Part shown: one piece after another, positions 44,101-58,700 of the stretch
How the letters are laid out: the number at the start of each line of letters is the position of its first letter
How positions within the stretch are numbered: the first letter of the stretch is position 1
Translations under genes and position numbers: made by a program
Assembly: GCA_029717555.1 (NCBI GenBank)
Contig: JAMDHS010000004.1
Location: forward strand, 248,001-312,000
Source: Peribolospora baueri
Taxonomy: Eukaryota > Basidiomycota > Peribolosporomycetes > Peribolosporales > Peribolosporaceae
Direction: 5' to 3'
DNA: 64,000 nucleotides
Notes under the pieces: generated by a model
Seen by the model: only the letters and a program-made list of their open reading frames with translations
Told to the model about the DNA's origin: nothing
Database searches by the model: none

Positions 44101-44587
44101 CGGTTACGTGCGGATGACGAGTCCGTTGCGTCGGTACGGCGACATGCTGTCACATTGGCAGGTCAAGAGCGTCCTCGCCCCTCCCTCTTCACCTCTGCAC
44201 GGTCGCCCGCCGTTGGACAACGCTGGGTTAGAGGCTCTGGTGCCTCATATGGACCGTCTGGAGAGATACGTCAGGCGTGCTCAGGACGACGTTGACCACT
44301 TCTGGGCCGCGAGCGATGTGCGTCGACGGCTCCTCCACGCCAGGCACACCGGCCAGCGCGCCGAGGGCCTGGAGGAGCTGACGGCGGTACCTCTTTCGAA
44401 CGAGATTCGACTGGACCCTTCGACGATGGCAGGGCGCGTAAAGGTGGTCATCAAGGAGCTCGGTCTCCGCGCCTTCATGGAGTGGGGGCCCAGAGAGGCC
44501 GTCCCGGACGTGAAGACGGTGTACAAGGTGACGATCTCGCACGTCGTGCTCGACACGGTTTCGACTATCGTGGTCAAGAGGTTGTGA
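41134..44587 (+). CDS. DSS1: Mitochondrial exoribonuclease Dss1 (RNase II/RNB family)
   Basis: 3'-5' exoribonuclease subunit of the mitochondrial degradosome, partner of the Suv3 helicase. Two exons, 41134-41684 and 41794-44587, give 1,114 residues. The N-terminus MFLTAPIRAQRRAAAGAAAS is Arg/Ala-rich and acid-free, a good presequence. The RNB domain contains VYVIDDTDAVELDDGVSIE near residue 630, with the catalytic aspartates, then WWIHVHIADPTSVLP and, near the end, MTSPLRRYGDMLSHWQ. The C-terminus resembles a short S1-like barrel (VYKVTISHVVLDTVSTIVVK). The size and layout fit fungal Dss1 rather than nuclear Dis3, since no PIN domain is present. Confidence 0.9.
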
Positions 44588-45669
44588 CGGATCTGGAATT
44601 GGACTTGGTCAGAGAAACATTTGCCTTTGCGGAGCCGGACACGTAAACTACTTAGTTTCATTAGGTACCGATAAGTTGGGCTACTCGAGCCGACGCCAAG
44701 CCTGCTCGCGTCGACTCGTACACTCACTCGCTCGGACATCCCCGGGTTGACTCCGAGGTGTCTCCTCGCGGTGCGGCACGGCTGCGACTCGTGCTGGCGA
44801 AGAATGACACGAACACTCCTCCACTCTCATCCCTCTCATCATGCCCACGATGCGCAACGTCTGCCACGCCTCGGTGGTTTTCGACGGAAGAGAAAGAGCG
44901 GCAGCGAAAAGAGAAGAAAAAAAAGGAAAAAAAAAGGTATCGTCTCGGTCGCCGCTCGCCAGTAACACTGCTGCGGCGAATTTCGCCGGTCTCTCGGGAT
45001 TAGATTAGACCCGCGGTCGACGAGGCCACACGACACGGCCACTTCAGGAGGAGCCGCTCTTCTCACAACGACCACCACGACTTTCTTTCTTCACAACTCG
45101 CTCTCCGCGTTCACGATAGGCTCGCCACGAGTCCCCGTGGCGGCTTTGTCAAGACGGACGGAAGGGCTGACGGGCTTACGGACGACGCTCGACGCTCTAC
45201 GCTCGACCAGTCAGCGCCGACCGACGGTCTCGCGTGCCTGGCCTCTCTTGGACCGGCATTTTCTTTGCGACTGTCGCGGCCTCGTACAGCTCACAACGAC
45301 GAGCTTAGTTCTCGTAAGAGGTCTCTCTCTCGGAAAGGGCCGCTCAGATTGCGCGGTATTCTCGTCTATCTTCACCTGACGCCGACCAACCCCACGACGA
45401 TGCTGTGATCGAGACTCCATTCCGACCTCCCCTCGCAAAGCCCTGGGCTTGACTTTTCGCTTCCACTCCTCTATAACCACCATCCTTCGCTCTTCGAGGT
45501 GCCCAACCCTACTGGCGTCTCCTCGTCCTATTCTTCGAAACCAAGACCACTCGCATAAATCCTGCAAGCATCCTCGGGCTTTTCTTTATCCTCCTTTTTC
45601 TTTCCCTTCTGGTTCCCAACCCTCTGCATCCCCTTCTCTTTCGCCACGTGAGGTGGTTGGCGATTCGCC
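44588..45669. other. Intergenic region, promoter of the large repeat protein
   Basis: About 1.1 kb between DSS1 and the next plus-strand gene. A purine-rich A/G run at 44885-44938 and a CT-rich tract at about 45440-45650 are the main features; the latter fits a leader. No gene seen. Confidence 0.5.
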
Positions 45670-48600
45670 ATGAACACCGAGTCTGCCACTAATTCCGATC
45701 GGATCCGCTATGCGGCGGATGCCGATGACTGGGATCCTCACCAGCCTGACGACGACGACAACGGGGGTTCGCGGAACGGTGTCGAGGGGTGGGTGGGGGC
45801 TTTTGAACGCGTGGGCTCGGAGGCGGTGGAAGGCTACGGCGCCGGACGGGGGAAGGAGAAGGGCGCGATTTCGAACCCATCAAGACCCAGTGAAGCCCCT
45901 GACGAGGAGGAGGAAAGCGACAATTCAATGCTCTCGTCCTCGGTCGACGCCGGCGTTCTCGGTGGCGTGAGCGCGCTGACGTCGACGACAGAATGGGACC
46001 GAGGTGGTCTTCATACTTTGGACCTGGCTTCGGTCGACAACCCTGGTTGTCTCACCACGACATCAACGACGGCCACCGGCTTCCACGACGGCGAGTCCTT
46101 TGTCTCCGTCTCGTGCTTGCCCTCGTGTCTATTTGTCTTCGACCGGGCGTATGTGAACGGATTGCCTTCGCTGCAAGCGTTCCGGGTCAAGAACCTCAAG
46201 GATGATCAGAGCGTTTTGGTGCAGCTAGATAGCTCCCTCGGTGACATGCTAGATTTTCGAATATACAGGGAAAATGCGGCCGTCGGCAGAGGTGAGTTGC
46301 ATACGTCTCCGCCAACTCTCACCCCTACCACGCCACCTGAGCTGACCTTCCACTTTTCGCTCGCCATCGCCAGGAGTGCCAGACTTTCCGGTAGATGTCC
46401 CAACCAACACGGAACTGTCGGCTGCAACTTTCGGCCCGTTGCACCGCGAGCGACATCGGAGCTATTCAGCTCTATTGGCATCCCTTCGACAAGCCCGCTC
46501 CCTCTTACTGAAACCGAGAGAGGAGCAGCTCGTTTATGCCGCGTTCACACCGGTGGGCTCGTCGGACAACAGAGGCCGTCGACGAGATACATCGTCGATG
46601 TCGCGGTCAATGAGCGCCTCGTGGACGGAGGCTAGTCAACGGCCAATTTCGATCCAGTATTTGCCAGAGCACGTGTTGCAAGCGCCGGCGATGACGACCA
46701 CGCAGTCGACCCCGGCCACCAGCACGCCTTCAGGCTCTTCGTCACCGTTGAGCGAGAGTAGCCGGTCGATGCAGGCGCCCCTTCCAGTCCCCGAGGTGGC
46801 AAACGTAGACGTAGAGCAAGTCATGCTGAAGACGGGGGCGAGCATCTCACCTCCTGCTTCTCAGACCTCAGCGACGTCGATGCCAGCCGTGCCAAGAGAC
46901 GTCTCTGCGTCGTCGAAGACGGACAGACGACGGCGGTTGAGGGAGGTTCGCGGCTTGGTGACCCTTTACGCCCGTACTTTGGACTATGGTGCCGAGGACT
47001 GGCTTCAGCGGCGAGATGATTCGGAGTTTAGCCTTCCGTCATCCGACACTTCGTCCCGCCGATCCTCCATTTACAGCGCCTCGCCGTTCGACCCCGCCGG
47101 CACCTTGCCTCACCTTCGCGATACTGGCGCACAAACGATCGTCATTCCCGTCCACGCCTCTGCTTGTCAATCCGCCCTAGCGACCTCCTTGCAACCCTCT
47201 TCCACCCTCCGCATGCAACGCGCTGAGAACAAAGGCCGCGACGAGGACGGTGTGGTTACGATAGACCTCGGAGACTGTTTGCTCGGCAAGTCTGCGTTTT
47301 GCGACTTCGTCATCTCCAACGAGTCCGACATCGACCTCTACTACATGCCCGAGATTGCCGAGGAAGATGCATCTTTCGCTGGCACCGACTCTGGCTTGTC
47401 CATTACCAACATGGACACGGGCGAGACGAGGCGGTTACCTTGGCATGCCGGTCATGTTGGTCCTCAGGCGGATGACGATCTGCGCAGCGATGACCTCTAC
47501 CCGGCGCCTCTTGGTGCCTTTGCCAAGCGCAACGTCCGGCTCTATTTCCGGCCACAGGATTCTACCGCAGACCTAGATCGCTTCCTTACTCTCCGAAACC
47601 TCAACGACCCGTCCAACTCTGTCAAGATCCGGCTGCGGGCGACGGTCCTATCAGCGCCGCGAGACGACTCATTGAAGGTCGTATCCGGTCACTCGCTCGA
47701 CTTTGGTGATTGCTGTGGAGGTCAGTGGGCACGCCAGCTTATCGTACTCAAGAATACCGGTGATGTTCTCTTGGACGTCGCTTTCTCTGCCGAGAAGGCG
47801 ACCGACGTGCTCTTCCAGCTTGCGGAGGCCGGCGGGTCGACGGAAGGAGCGTACGAGCCGACGGATGAGTCGCTGCCGCCGCCGTCTGAGTTGAGCGCGC
47901 CGAGCGGACGCAACTCGCCTGCACTCTCCGGCGACGTGCTTCCCTTCGAAGCGCGTCCTGCTTCCTTCGAACGACCGGCATCCGAAAGCCAAAGTGTTGC
48001 CGGATCTTCCGATATGCCCCACCGCACCGCGGCCGCCGAGCTGGCTCGCACCCCTACCCATCACGCGTCGGCTGCCACCTCTGCCCAGCCGCCCACCTTC
48101 TCGCTTGATTCATCCGTTCCTGATATGGCCAGTGGAGCTGTCAAACAGGAAGAAGCAGACGTTCAAGATGCCGACGTCTCGTCTGTCGCTTCTCAAGCTG
48201 GCTCGGAAACATCTTGGTCACCATCCCGCAGTCAAGCCCCGAAGGTGCCTGAGGAAGTTTCTAACATGAAGCCTCGGCCGACGTTCATCGCCTTGTTAAA
48301 CGAGGAGCGCGACGGGCGAAAGCTGCCTTCTGGTCATAGCTCTGGCCCCCCTGCACCATCGCAGCAGCCATTAGGTGGGCCGCCTTCCAGCAAGGTTTCG
48401 TCCGGCTGGCCTTCCCGGCCCCCGTCACGAGGAGCAGTCAGCCAAGCAGAGTCCACCGGTCTGGGGCAGGAAGACTCGGAGTCGCGCGATGACAGTGCTT
48501 CGATGCGGTCCGAGCTCGTGGCGTCCTCGATGGTCACCCAGTCAAGTTCGAACCTCGGGCCATTCGGGCCCAGCACGTCTGCTATGTCTACTTCCGGTCC

Positions 48601-51600
48601 TTCGCCCCGGGCTCAGACCATGTCAAGGAAGCCGAGATCCTCTGAGCAGGCGCAAAACAGTCAGCTGGAAGAGCTTGTGCTCCGGCCCGGCGGCGAGTAC
48701 CGTATCATCGTGTCGTGGCGTCCTACAAGGGGCACCATGGAGGATAGCCCGCCGTCGAACAAGCTCTCCAAAGTGACTTTCAAAGTCTTCCTCGACTACG
48801 CTCGCGCTGGATCGGCAGCCAGTCGCACGAAGGGAGGACGGGAGCGAAAGGTGATTGCGTGCAAGGCACGGACTTGCACATCTTTTGTTTCCGTCTCGCC
48901 CACGAAGATCGACTTTGGCGACGCCAACATCGGCGCCCGCAAGACGTCTATTCTCCGGGTGACGAACTTGTCCGAGTTGACGGCGCGCGTGGACCTTCGC
49001 TTCGTGAGCAAGGTGATCAGCACCTATCGAGATGAGATTGCTATACCGCCAGTTCAAACCGTGGAACTCAAGGTCGATCTTTTCCCGAGACGAGTCAACG
49101 AGACCTACCGCAAGCAGATCACCGTCGTCAACCTCCTTAACCGCTCCGACGACCAAATAGTCGAGATACAGTCGCGCAACGTCGACAAGCAGCGCGTCAG
49201 CTTCCACAGCCTCTTCTACCGTATCCTCACTCCGACTGGAGCCAACTTCATCGATTTCGGCGATGTCAACATCAACTCGTCAAGCGTGCGCACGTTCACC
49301 ATAGAGAACATGACGCAGAAGAGGCTCTTGCTCGACGTTTCCGCAGCGCACCCCGAGGATGTCGTGCTTTATTGCAAGCCTCACAGGACAGTGGACCGGG
49401 AGGGCTCTTCAGCAGATCAGTCGAGCGATGGGTTGGAGAGCCAAGCTCAGAGCAAAAGCCAGGCGTCAAATCCTGCAGATGCCCCAAGCACAAAAGCGCC
49501 GTCCGACGTCTTCGGCAAGGAGGTGGTGGTAGTCAAGCCGAAAGTCAAGGTCAACGGATCGGCGCTTAAAGAGCGGTTTCTAGAGTCAATCGCCAACGAC
49601 TCGCGTGGTCGGGAGGAAAGTTCTAACCGTCGGACGGGTAAAGCGAGTCAGTCGAAGGAGCGTACGTCAGGCAAAGACATCGCTGCGAGCAAGGCCGCAG
49701 ACGGTGCGACGGCGACGTCGACGAAGTCCAAGCCATCCGTTAACGTGGCAGCGGCCCTGAAGAAGGGCGGAAAGGGTCGCATTACCCAACCTTATGGAAA
49801 GGCTGTCGCTTTCAAGGACAGGACGCTGTTGTCGAGCTCCGAGTACCTCGACCTGGCGACTGGACCACCGCTCGACCCTCGACGGACTTCCCCGCGCAGC
49901 AAGCGTCAGCTGCTGTTGGACAGCATCGAGACGAAGCAACGGCCGAAGTCCGCTGCGGGACCAAAGTCGCAGAGACTATCATTCGGTACTTCGTCGTCTA
50001 AGGGTGCTAAGAAGGACCGTCAGCAGGGCACTCCCAAGATATCATCACCTCTTGTAAACGAACTCGGATCGACCTCGGAGGTCATGACGCCTGTCGCCTC
50101 ACGTCTGCAGTCTTCCGAGGCCGAGCCGTTGAAAGCTGGCACCAATCGCTCTCCGGCTTTGACGGGAAAACGCAAAGCTCGGGTGGTGCTCTCGAATGCC
50201 ACCGACGTCTCCAAGCTCTCGCTGGATGAGCTCCTTGTGGCGGTCGAAGAGCTTGGAACCAATACGAACGCGTTTTTCCTAGGCAACCACGAACTCGAGG
50301 AGCGGCGTGTGCGGACGGAAATCAACCTGCGACGCGAGCTGCAGAATGCCATTTCGGCGGAGCGCATTGTGCCAATCGACACGTTGGATGTGCCACCGGG
50401 AGGCGAGCGGCAGGTCGTCGCCGTGCTCACACCGAACGGAAGCACCCGCCCTCACGTTCAAGGTGTGCCTCGCAAGCAGGACTCGAGGATCTATCTTCGC
50501 CTGGTCGACTTCGACAAGGACATCGTGAGGGCGTCGTCGTTTGCGGGCATGGTTGAAGCTGACGTGGAGGAGCTTCCCGTGCGGGAGCTTATGGTGCGAT
50601 CGACTGTCTGTCGGAGCATCATGGAGCTCGGCCAGCCTCACATCAACTTCGGGCACATGCACCGGGGCACCAGTAAGACGAGGAAGATTGTCGTCCAGAA
50701 CCGCAGCGAGTGGGCTCTGCGCTTCTGCGTACGCAAATCTGGCTCGATCGCCTCCGGCGACATCCGTCTCAGCACCGGTCGCTATGCCGTCGTGCCAGGA
50801 TATGGCAAGAAAGAGGTCGAGTTCATCTTCTCGCCGTCCATGTCTGGCCAGTTCCAGGAGAAGCTGGTCATCGAGAACGTCGGGGACCGGGACAATGATC
50901 AGACGGTCGTTCTTAAGGCCAACGTGCGCAAGCTACCTCACTTCACCGTCGAGCCGGCGCAGATCGATTTTGGCGACACTCGATGCCTGCCTCACACGCA
51001 CTCGCAAGCGCAATCCATCCTCGTCTCTAACGTCTCCCAGAAGGCGCGCACTTTCGTTGTCGAGCTGCAACCTGAGGAGCCTGACTTCGATCGGAGCATT
51101 GTCGAGGTGGTCCTAGACGCCGCGCGATCCGAGCCTGGGCGCTCTTCGCTCTCTAAACAAGAAGAGGAGGAGGTAGAAAACCTGATGCAAAAGATCAAGA
51201 TCGCTTCGCGGAAAGGCAATAGCGACAAGCTCAAGAAGTACGAGAAGCGACTAGGCGAGCTGGGCGTGAAGCCACCGGCTGTCTCGGATGCGGACGATGT
51301 GGAGATGCGAACGGACAAGTGCAATCGAGCTGAAGCGCCGACGAGCAGTATGGGCAAAACTTCCCCGGACCCGAAGGAGAACGTCTTCGCTCCGGAGGCG
51401 AAGACTGCCCAAACCGAGTCCTCACCGCCATCTGCCAAGCTCAAGCGCACGGCGTCAGCCGTGACGCTCACTCTTCCGGCTGGCCAGAACAAGCGCATTA
51501 ACGTGTTCCTCCGGCCTCGGCGCGAGCCTTTCCATCTTCAAGACCTACCGGAGGGCCATCAGGACTTTTCGGCTTCCATCCGCGTGCACGAACAGCGCAA

Positions 51601-51751
51601 CACGGACGAAGTGCGCTCCGTTCGCATACTCGCCAATCTCGATTTGTACGGCTTGAAGGGTCACGAGCCCTCGATGTCAGTCGAGGTTCACCCTCCCTTT
51701 CCGAGCCAAGATGCCGTCACCCTAGGCCCAACTCCGCAGAAAACGTCCTAA
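45670..51751 (+). CDS. Large protein with Hydin/ASPM/SPD-2-like (MSP-fold) repeats
   Basis: Two exons, 45670-46291 and 46374-51751, give 1,999 residues. At least six Ig-like units open with a xxDFGD-type strand: IDLGDCLLGKSAFCDFVISN (about residue 503), LDFGDCC (649), IDFGDANIGARKTSILRVTN (1053), IDFGDVNI (1167), INFGHMHRGTSKTRKIVVQN (1631) and IDFGDTRC (1739). This is the ASH/MSP-like fold found in ASPM, SPD-2, Hydin and DLEC1, usually in cilia- or centrosome-linked proteins. Disordered Ser/Pro-rich stretches separate the units; a coiled segment precedes the end. The organism presumably has no cilium, so a scaffold role, for example at spindle poles or the cell cortex, is only a guess. Orthologues seem to occur in other fungi. 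Confidence 0.78.
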
Positions 51752-52338
51752 TAGCGTCACTGGTACCGAGCCACCAGTTCATTCCGCAAGCGCTGATTCA
51801 GTAGAAGCTCATCTCGTGACATGTCGACCGTTCGGCTGCTTCCTTCCCGTTCGTGCTGCGTCGCGTCGTCTATCTTTCTCTACCTTGCATTACATACTGT
51901 TTTTCCGACCTCCGCCTCCTTCGACGACACGCAACACGTTCCTCCTCCCTTCCCTTCCTTCTTCCGCACCTTAGGCCCATCCCCTCATCGATATATACCT
52001 TCCCCCTTTCTCCCCCTTCTCTCCCCGCCCTCCCGCACCACGCTTTCGCAACGCTTTCACCTTTTCTTGTCTCCTCCTGTCCATCGCATCCTTCCCCCCG
52101 TCACTGCATGTATTCTCTCCTTTGTCTTGCCGCGCTCGATGTCCTCGTTCCTACCACGCAGTCGATGCTACTTTCAATCGAATTGATCGAAGGCAATGTT
52201 CGCAAACGCCGCTCATATAGCTTCAGATAAAGTCACACCAGCGATGCATGAAACAGAAGGAGTCGGTGGTAGCCAACATATAGATCCATTCAAACGATCT
52301 GAGACTTCCAAAACACTGGTGCTGAGGAAGAATGGCGT
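51752..52338. other. Convergent intergenic region
   Basis: Between the 3' ends of the large repeat protein (plus) and ERG11 (minus). About 51900-52150 is very CT-rich on the plus strand. It keeps a 121-codon frame open from an ATG at 51821 whose first 30 residues look signal-like, but the remainder is Pro/Ser/Phe low complexity. No gene is claimed. Confidence 0.4.
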
Positions 52339-55007
<2,669 letters not shown>

Positions 55008-55744
55008 GATGGAAAAAAAAATGGGACGGAGCTGCTTCTCTTCGTGGGCGGAGCGAGGAGAAGCGAAGAGAGCACAAGAATTAGAAAAGTAAAAGAGAGA
55101 GGAGAGGGAAGCGGAGGGAATCGTCCGTCGGGTGGGACGAAGAGGGGGCAAGCGAGGGTGGACGTTATATCAAGGGTTCGCTCGTCGTCCGCCGGGCGGT
55201 TCTTCTTGCCGCAGTCGAGCCCACCCGCGGGTTGTCTGAGCCGGCGCTTCGCATCGCACGCCGACCGAAATGCAATCTCGCGCACGGACCACTTGGTCGA
55301 GGGAGAGGAGAGGCACGCAAAACGTAGTTCGACCGCCGCCGTCGGGGAGACTTTGTAGCGCATCAAGCGAGGGACGAAGTCACGCCTATGAATAATAGCG
55401 TCTACATGCACGAGCAAAGAGAAGGAAGAGCAGCGCACGGAGGAGGAAGGGCGAAACCGGATAGGAAGGAAAAAAGAAAAAGAAAGAGAAAACGGGGCAG
55501 AAAAGCGAGAAGGATGAACGGGGGAATCAGCCTTGGATTGTGCTTGAAAAAAGCAGGTGAGAGCGAACGGGTAATGAACAAGGAAGAAGAAAGATGGCAA
55601 CGAAAAGACGGTCCTCCACGCCCGGGGACTGAACTGAACGAAGGCGAAATGAAGAAGGCAAGACGAAACAAAAACAAACGAAACAAAAAAAAAAAAGTAA
55701 AGTTCAGACGCGCCTGCTTTTGGGTCCGAATGAGCAAAATCAGT
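55008..55744. other. ERG11 promoter and DUSP 3' flank
   Basis: Between the ERG11 start and the upstream phosphatase stop, both on the minus strand. The segment next to ERG11 is CT-rich on the minus strand. An A-rich block occurs at about 55660-55700. No sterol-response motif could be called by eye. Confidence 0.5.
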
Positions 55745-58700
55745 TCAGCGACGAATGTGGCCCTGGACCAACGCGAGTGTCGTCCCCGTCGTGGGGCTAG
55801 CCATGGGTATGACCGGCGAGTCGGGTGGTATGGCTCCTCCCAAGCCAGGTGATGCCAGACCGCCAAATCCACTCTCGCCGCCGTCGCCGCCACTGCCGCC
55901 GCCAAAGTCGTAGCTGAATGCGCGGCGGTGAGCTCGTCGTCTTTCCTGAGGCGTTTGCCCGAGCGGACCGAACTGCAAGGCGGGGAGGAAGAGGGGGCGG
56001 AGCGTCGCAGCAGGATCTGATGGTTGCTCGTTTTGATGAGGATGATGGCCTGGAGAAGGGCCGGCGCGTACGGTGGAGGGAGAGGAAGAAGGCGTGGTGG
56101 TGGTAGTATTTTGGATGGTCATCGGGTGGGTGCCAGATAGGTTGGAACGGGGCCGGACGCCCTCGGGGACAAAGGTGACCGAAGCAGGCGTGGACGGAGG
56201 CAGGGTGTGGGTGACGACGCGAGGTGATCGGAACGGCACGAGTCCAGCGGCTTGCCCGGCCAACGACGACGAGCGCACGACGGCGGCAGGCGAAACGGGA
56301 TTATTGGCGATGACGGAGAGTGCGGCCTCGACAGCGTCGGCTCCAGGGCCGATGGACGTCGCACGCCCGCGCCGGGCGGAAAGGGCGGCGGCGGCGACGG
56401 GATGCGAAGGCGGGGGGTTGCGATCGCCCTCGTCCGGGTATGTGAAAGCATTCAAGCTCATCACGTCCTTCCGAGGCGTCGTGCTTCGCGGCGGCACCAC
56501 ACCCAGTCGGGACGGCGCCTTGGACTTGCGTCGCATGCTGAGGGAGGTCGAGGAGAAATCGAGGACCATGGTAGGCACATTGAGCAAGTACTCGGGCACC
56601 TGCTGCGAAAGCGCCCGTTCGGCCATCGCCATCGAGCTCGAAGCCGACGACGACGACCTTTTGATGTCGCCCTCGGCACCGGGCAAAGCTCGTTCTTTGG
56701 CGCTCGGGACTTGCTGCAAAGCGCTCAACGGCCCGCCAAGCATAGTATGCGGTACGGCCACCTCGATACTGTCGCCCATAGCCACGTCGCCATCAGCATC
56801 GCCAGAGGACCGAACGTCATCCGCCGACGGCGTACGAGGTTCGGGAGGGCTCTCGTCGCTCTGCACGGGCTCAGTCATCGCCATCGCCTCCGGGCCCGAC
56901 GGGCCCGGTGCGTGCGAGCCCAAGGCGATGGGACGAATAGCGCCGACGTTCAACCGAGGCAGACCAGATGCCAGGGTGGACGAAGACCCGCTCGCTGCCC
57001 GTCCTCGCTGTCGCTGTCGCTGCCGCTGCTCGCTAATGAGCCTCGCCCTCTCTTCCTCCTCGGCCTGTCTCTCCACGCGTTCCTTCTCCTCTTCCTCCGC
57101 CCTCATCCTCTTCCACTCATCCTCGTCCATCGCCACCTCTCCCGTCCATGCACTCACTCGCGAGCCTGCTCCAGCGCCGCCGACGTTACCCAGCTCATCT
57201 CTTTGCGCCACATCGTCCTCATTCGGGGCGGCGGCGGGGCCAGGGTGGACGGAGCCGATGCGGAGACGCTGAGCGGCGGCCTGACGAGCGCAGACGCGCT
57301 CCCAGTCGACGAGCTGGTAGATGAGTCGAATGTTAGGGGACACGGAAGGGGATTTATCCTTGACGAAATCATAAGCGTCGTGCATACCCCTCATGGTACC
57401 CAAAGAGCCCTCCCAAAGCGCCTGCCACCTCTGGCCCCTCTCGCCCTCCCACGCGTGCGCGCCGAGCGCGAGGGCGGCGACGCGCATGACAAAGGCGATG
57501 ACAAGCGTCGCGCTGCGCGAGACGCCGCATTGGCAGTGGACGAGGATCCCTCTTGCGGGCTCCTCCTCCTTCTCCACCTCCTTGGGACTGGCGATGGCTG
57601 GATCGGGACGGGAGGAAGGAGCGGCGAACCTGCCGATCCCGAGGGCCTTTTCGATGACGGCGCAAGCATAGTCGAACGCTCCGCGCTCGCCCCCAAGCTC
57701 GGCCTCGTCGTGGGTCCACGGCATATGGACGTAGGAAACGGGACCAAAGTAAGTGGGAAGGTCCACGGCTGAGAATGTGCGCGTGATAGTCCCAGGAGGA
57801 GTGGCCGGTATCCTCCCGCTGTCCTCGTCGACGAGCGTCGACGACGCTTCCTCCTCCTTCCCCGTCGAGGCGCGAATGGGAGACGCTCTGGCAGCCGCTG
57901 CGTGCACCGTGGCGTCTTCGGCAAGGGAAGGAGAAGGAGAGAGGACGAGGCCATCGGTGTCGCTGCTGGGCGGAGCGCGAAGACTCGTCCTGGTGGTCGT
58001 GTCAGAGCGGGAGGAGGAGGCGGAGGTGCCTGCGCTGCTCCGGTTGGTCGAGGAAGAGGAAGCAGCGGAGGAAGAGGCGGTGGTCGAAGACTCAAAGGTG
58101 GCGTCGGTGGCTTGGCTGCCCGTACTGTCATACCTGCCCCGCTCCACGCCACCACCAAGAAGAGGGCGAGCGACGGCGGCGAAGGGAAGGGCAAAGGTGG
58201 GAGAGCCGGACTGGAAGCTGGATTGGAGATTAGGCGTCGATACGGTGTTCCTGACCACTGCGTGCCGAGGGCTGATCTCATCGGCACTGTCCTGCCGCTC
58301 GTCCCCGTCCCCGTCCGTCGCCTGTGCGCCTAATCCATCATGCCCAGCTGCGCTCCTGCGAGCCTCGGAAGCGACGACCTCGTCGAGGTCAATGTCGACC
58401 TCCTTGGCAACGTTCAAAACGAACCCGATCCCCCTCTCCCGCAAGCCCGCTCTATCCCGCGCGTTATACTCGTCGCCGAGGAACAGGCCAGGCAAAACCT
58501 CAACGGGCCCATTGGAATAAGTGGAGCGGGCGTGGAGGAAGGAATTTTCGGCGGCTTCCAAAACCACTTCGGTGGGGTCGCGCATCGGGCCCTTGATGTG
58601 TTCACCGACGTCGGAGGGGGCAAGGAAGACGGTGTTTCGCCTATGGGCCTTGCGATCTGCATCTCGGTCGAAGCTCGATCCGTACGTGGAGGCGGAAGCG

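Noticed and set aside
51821-52186. 121-codon plus frame with a signal-like N-terminus
   Set aside because: After the first 35 residues it is Pro/Ser/Phe low complexity from a CT-rich tract; no Cys pattern or family match.
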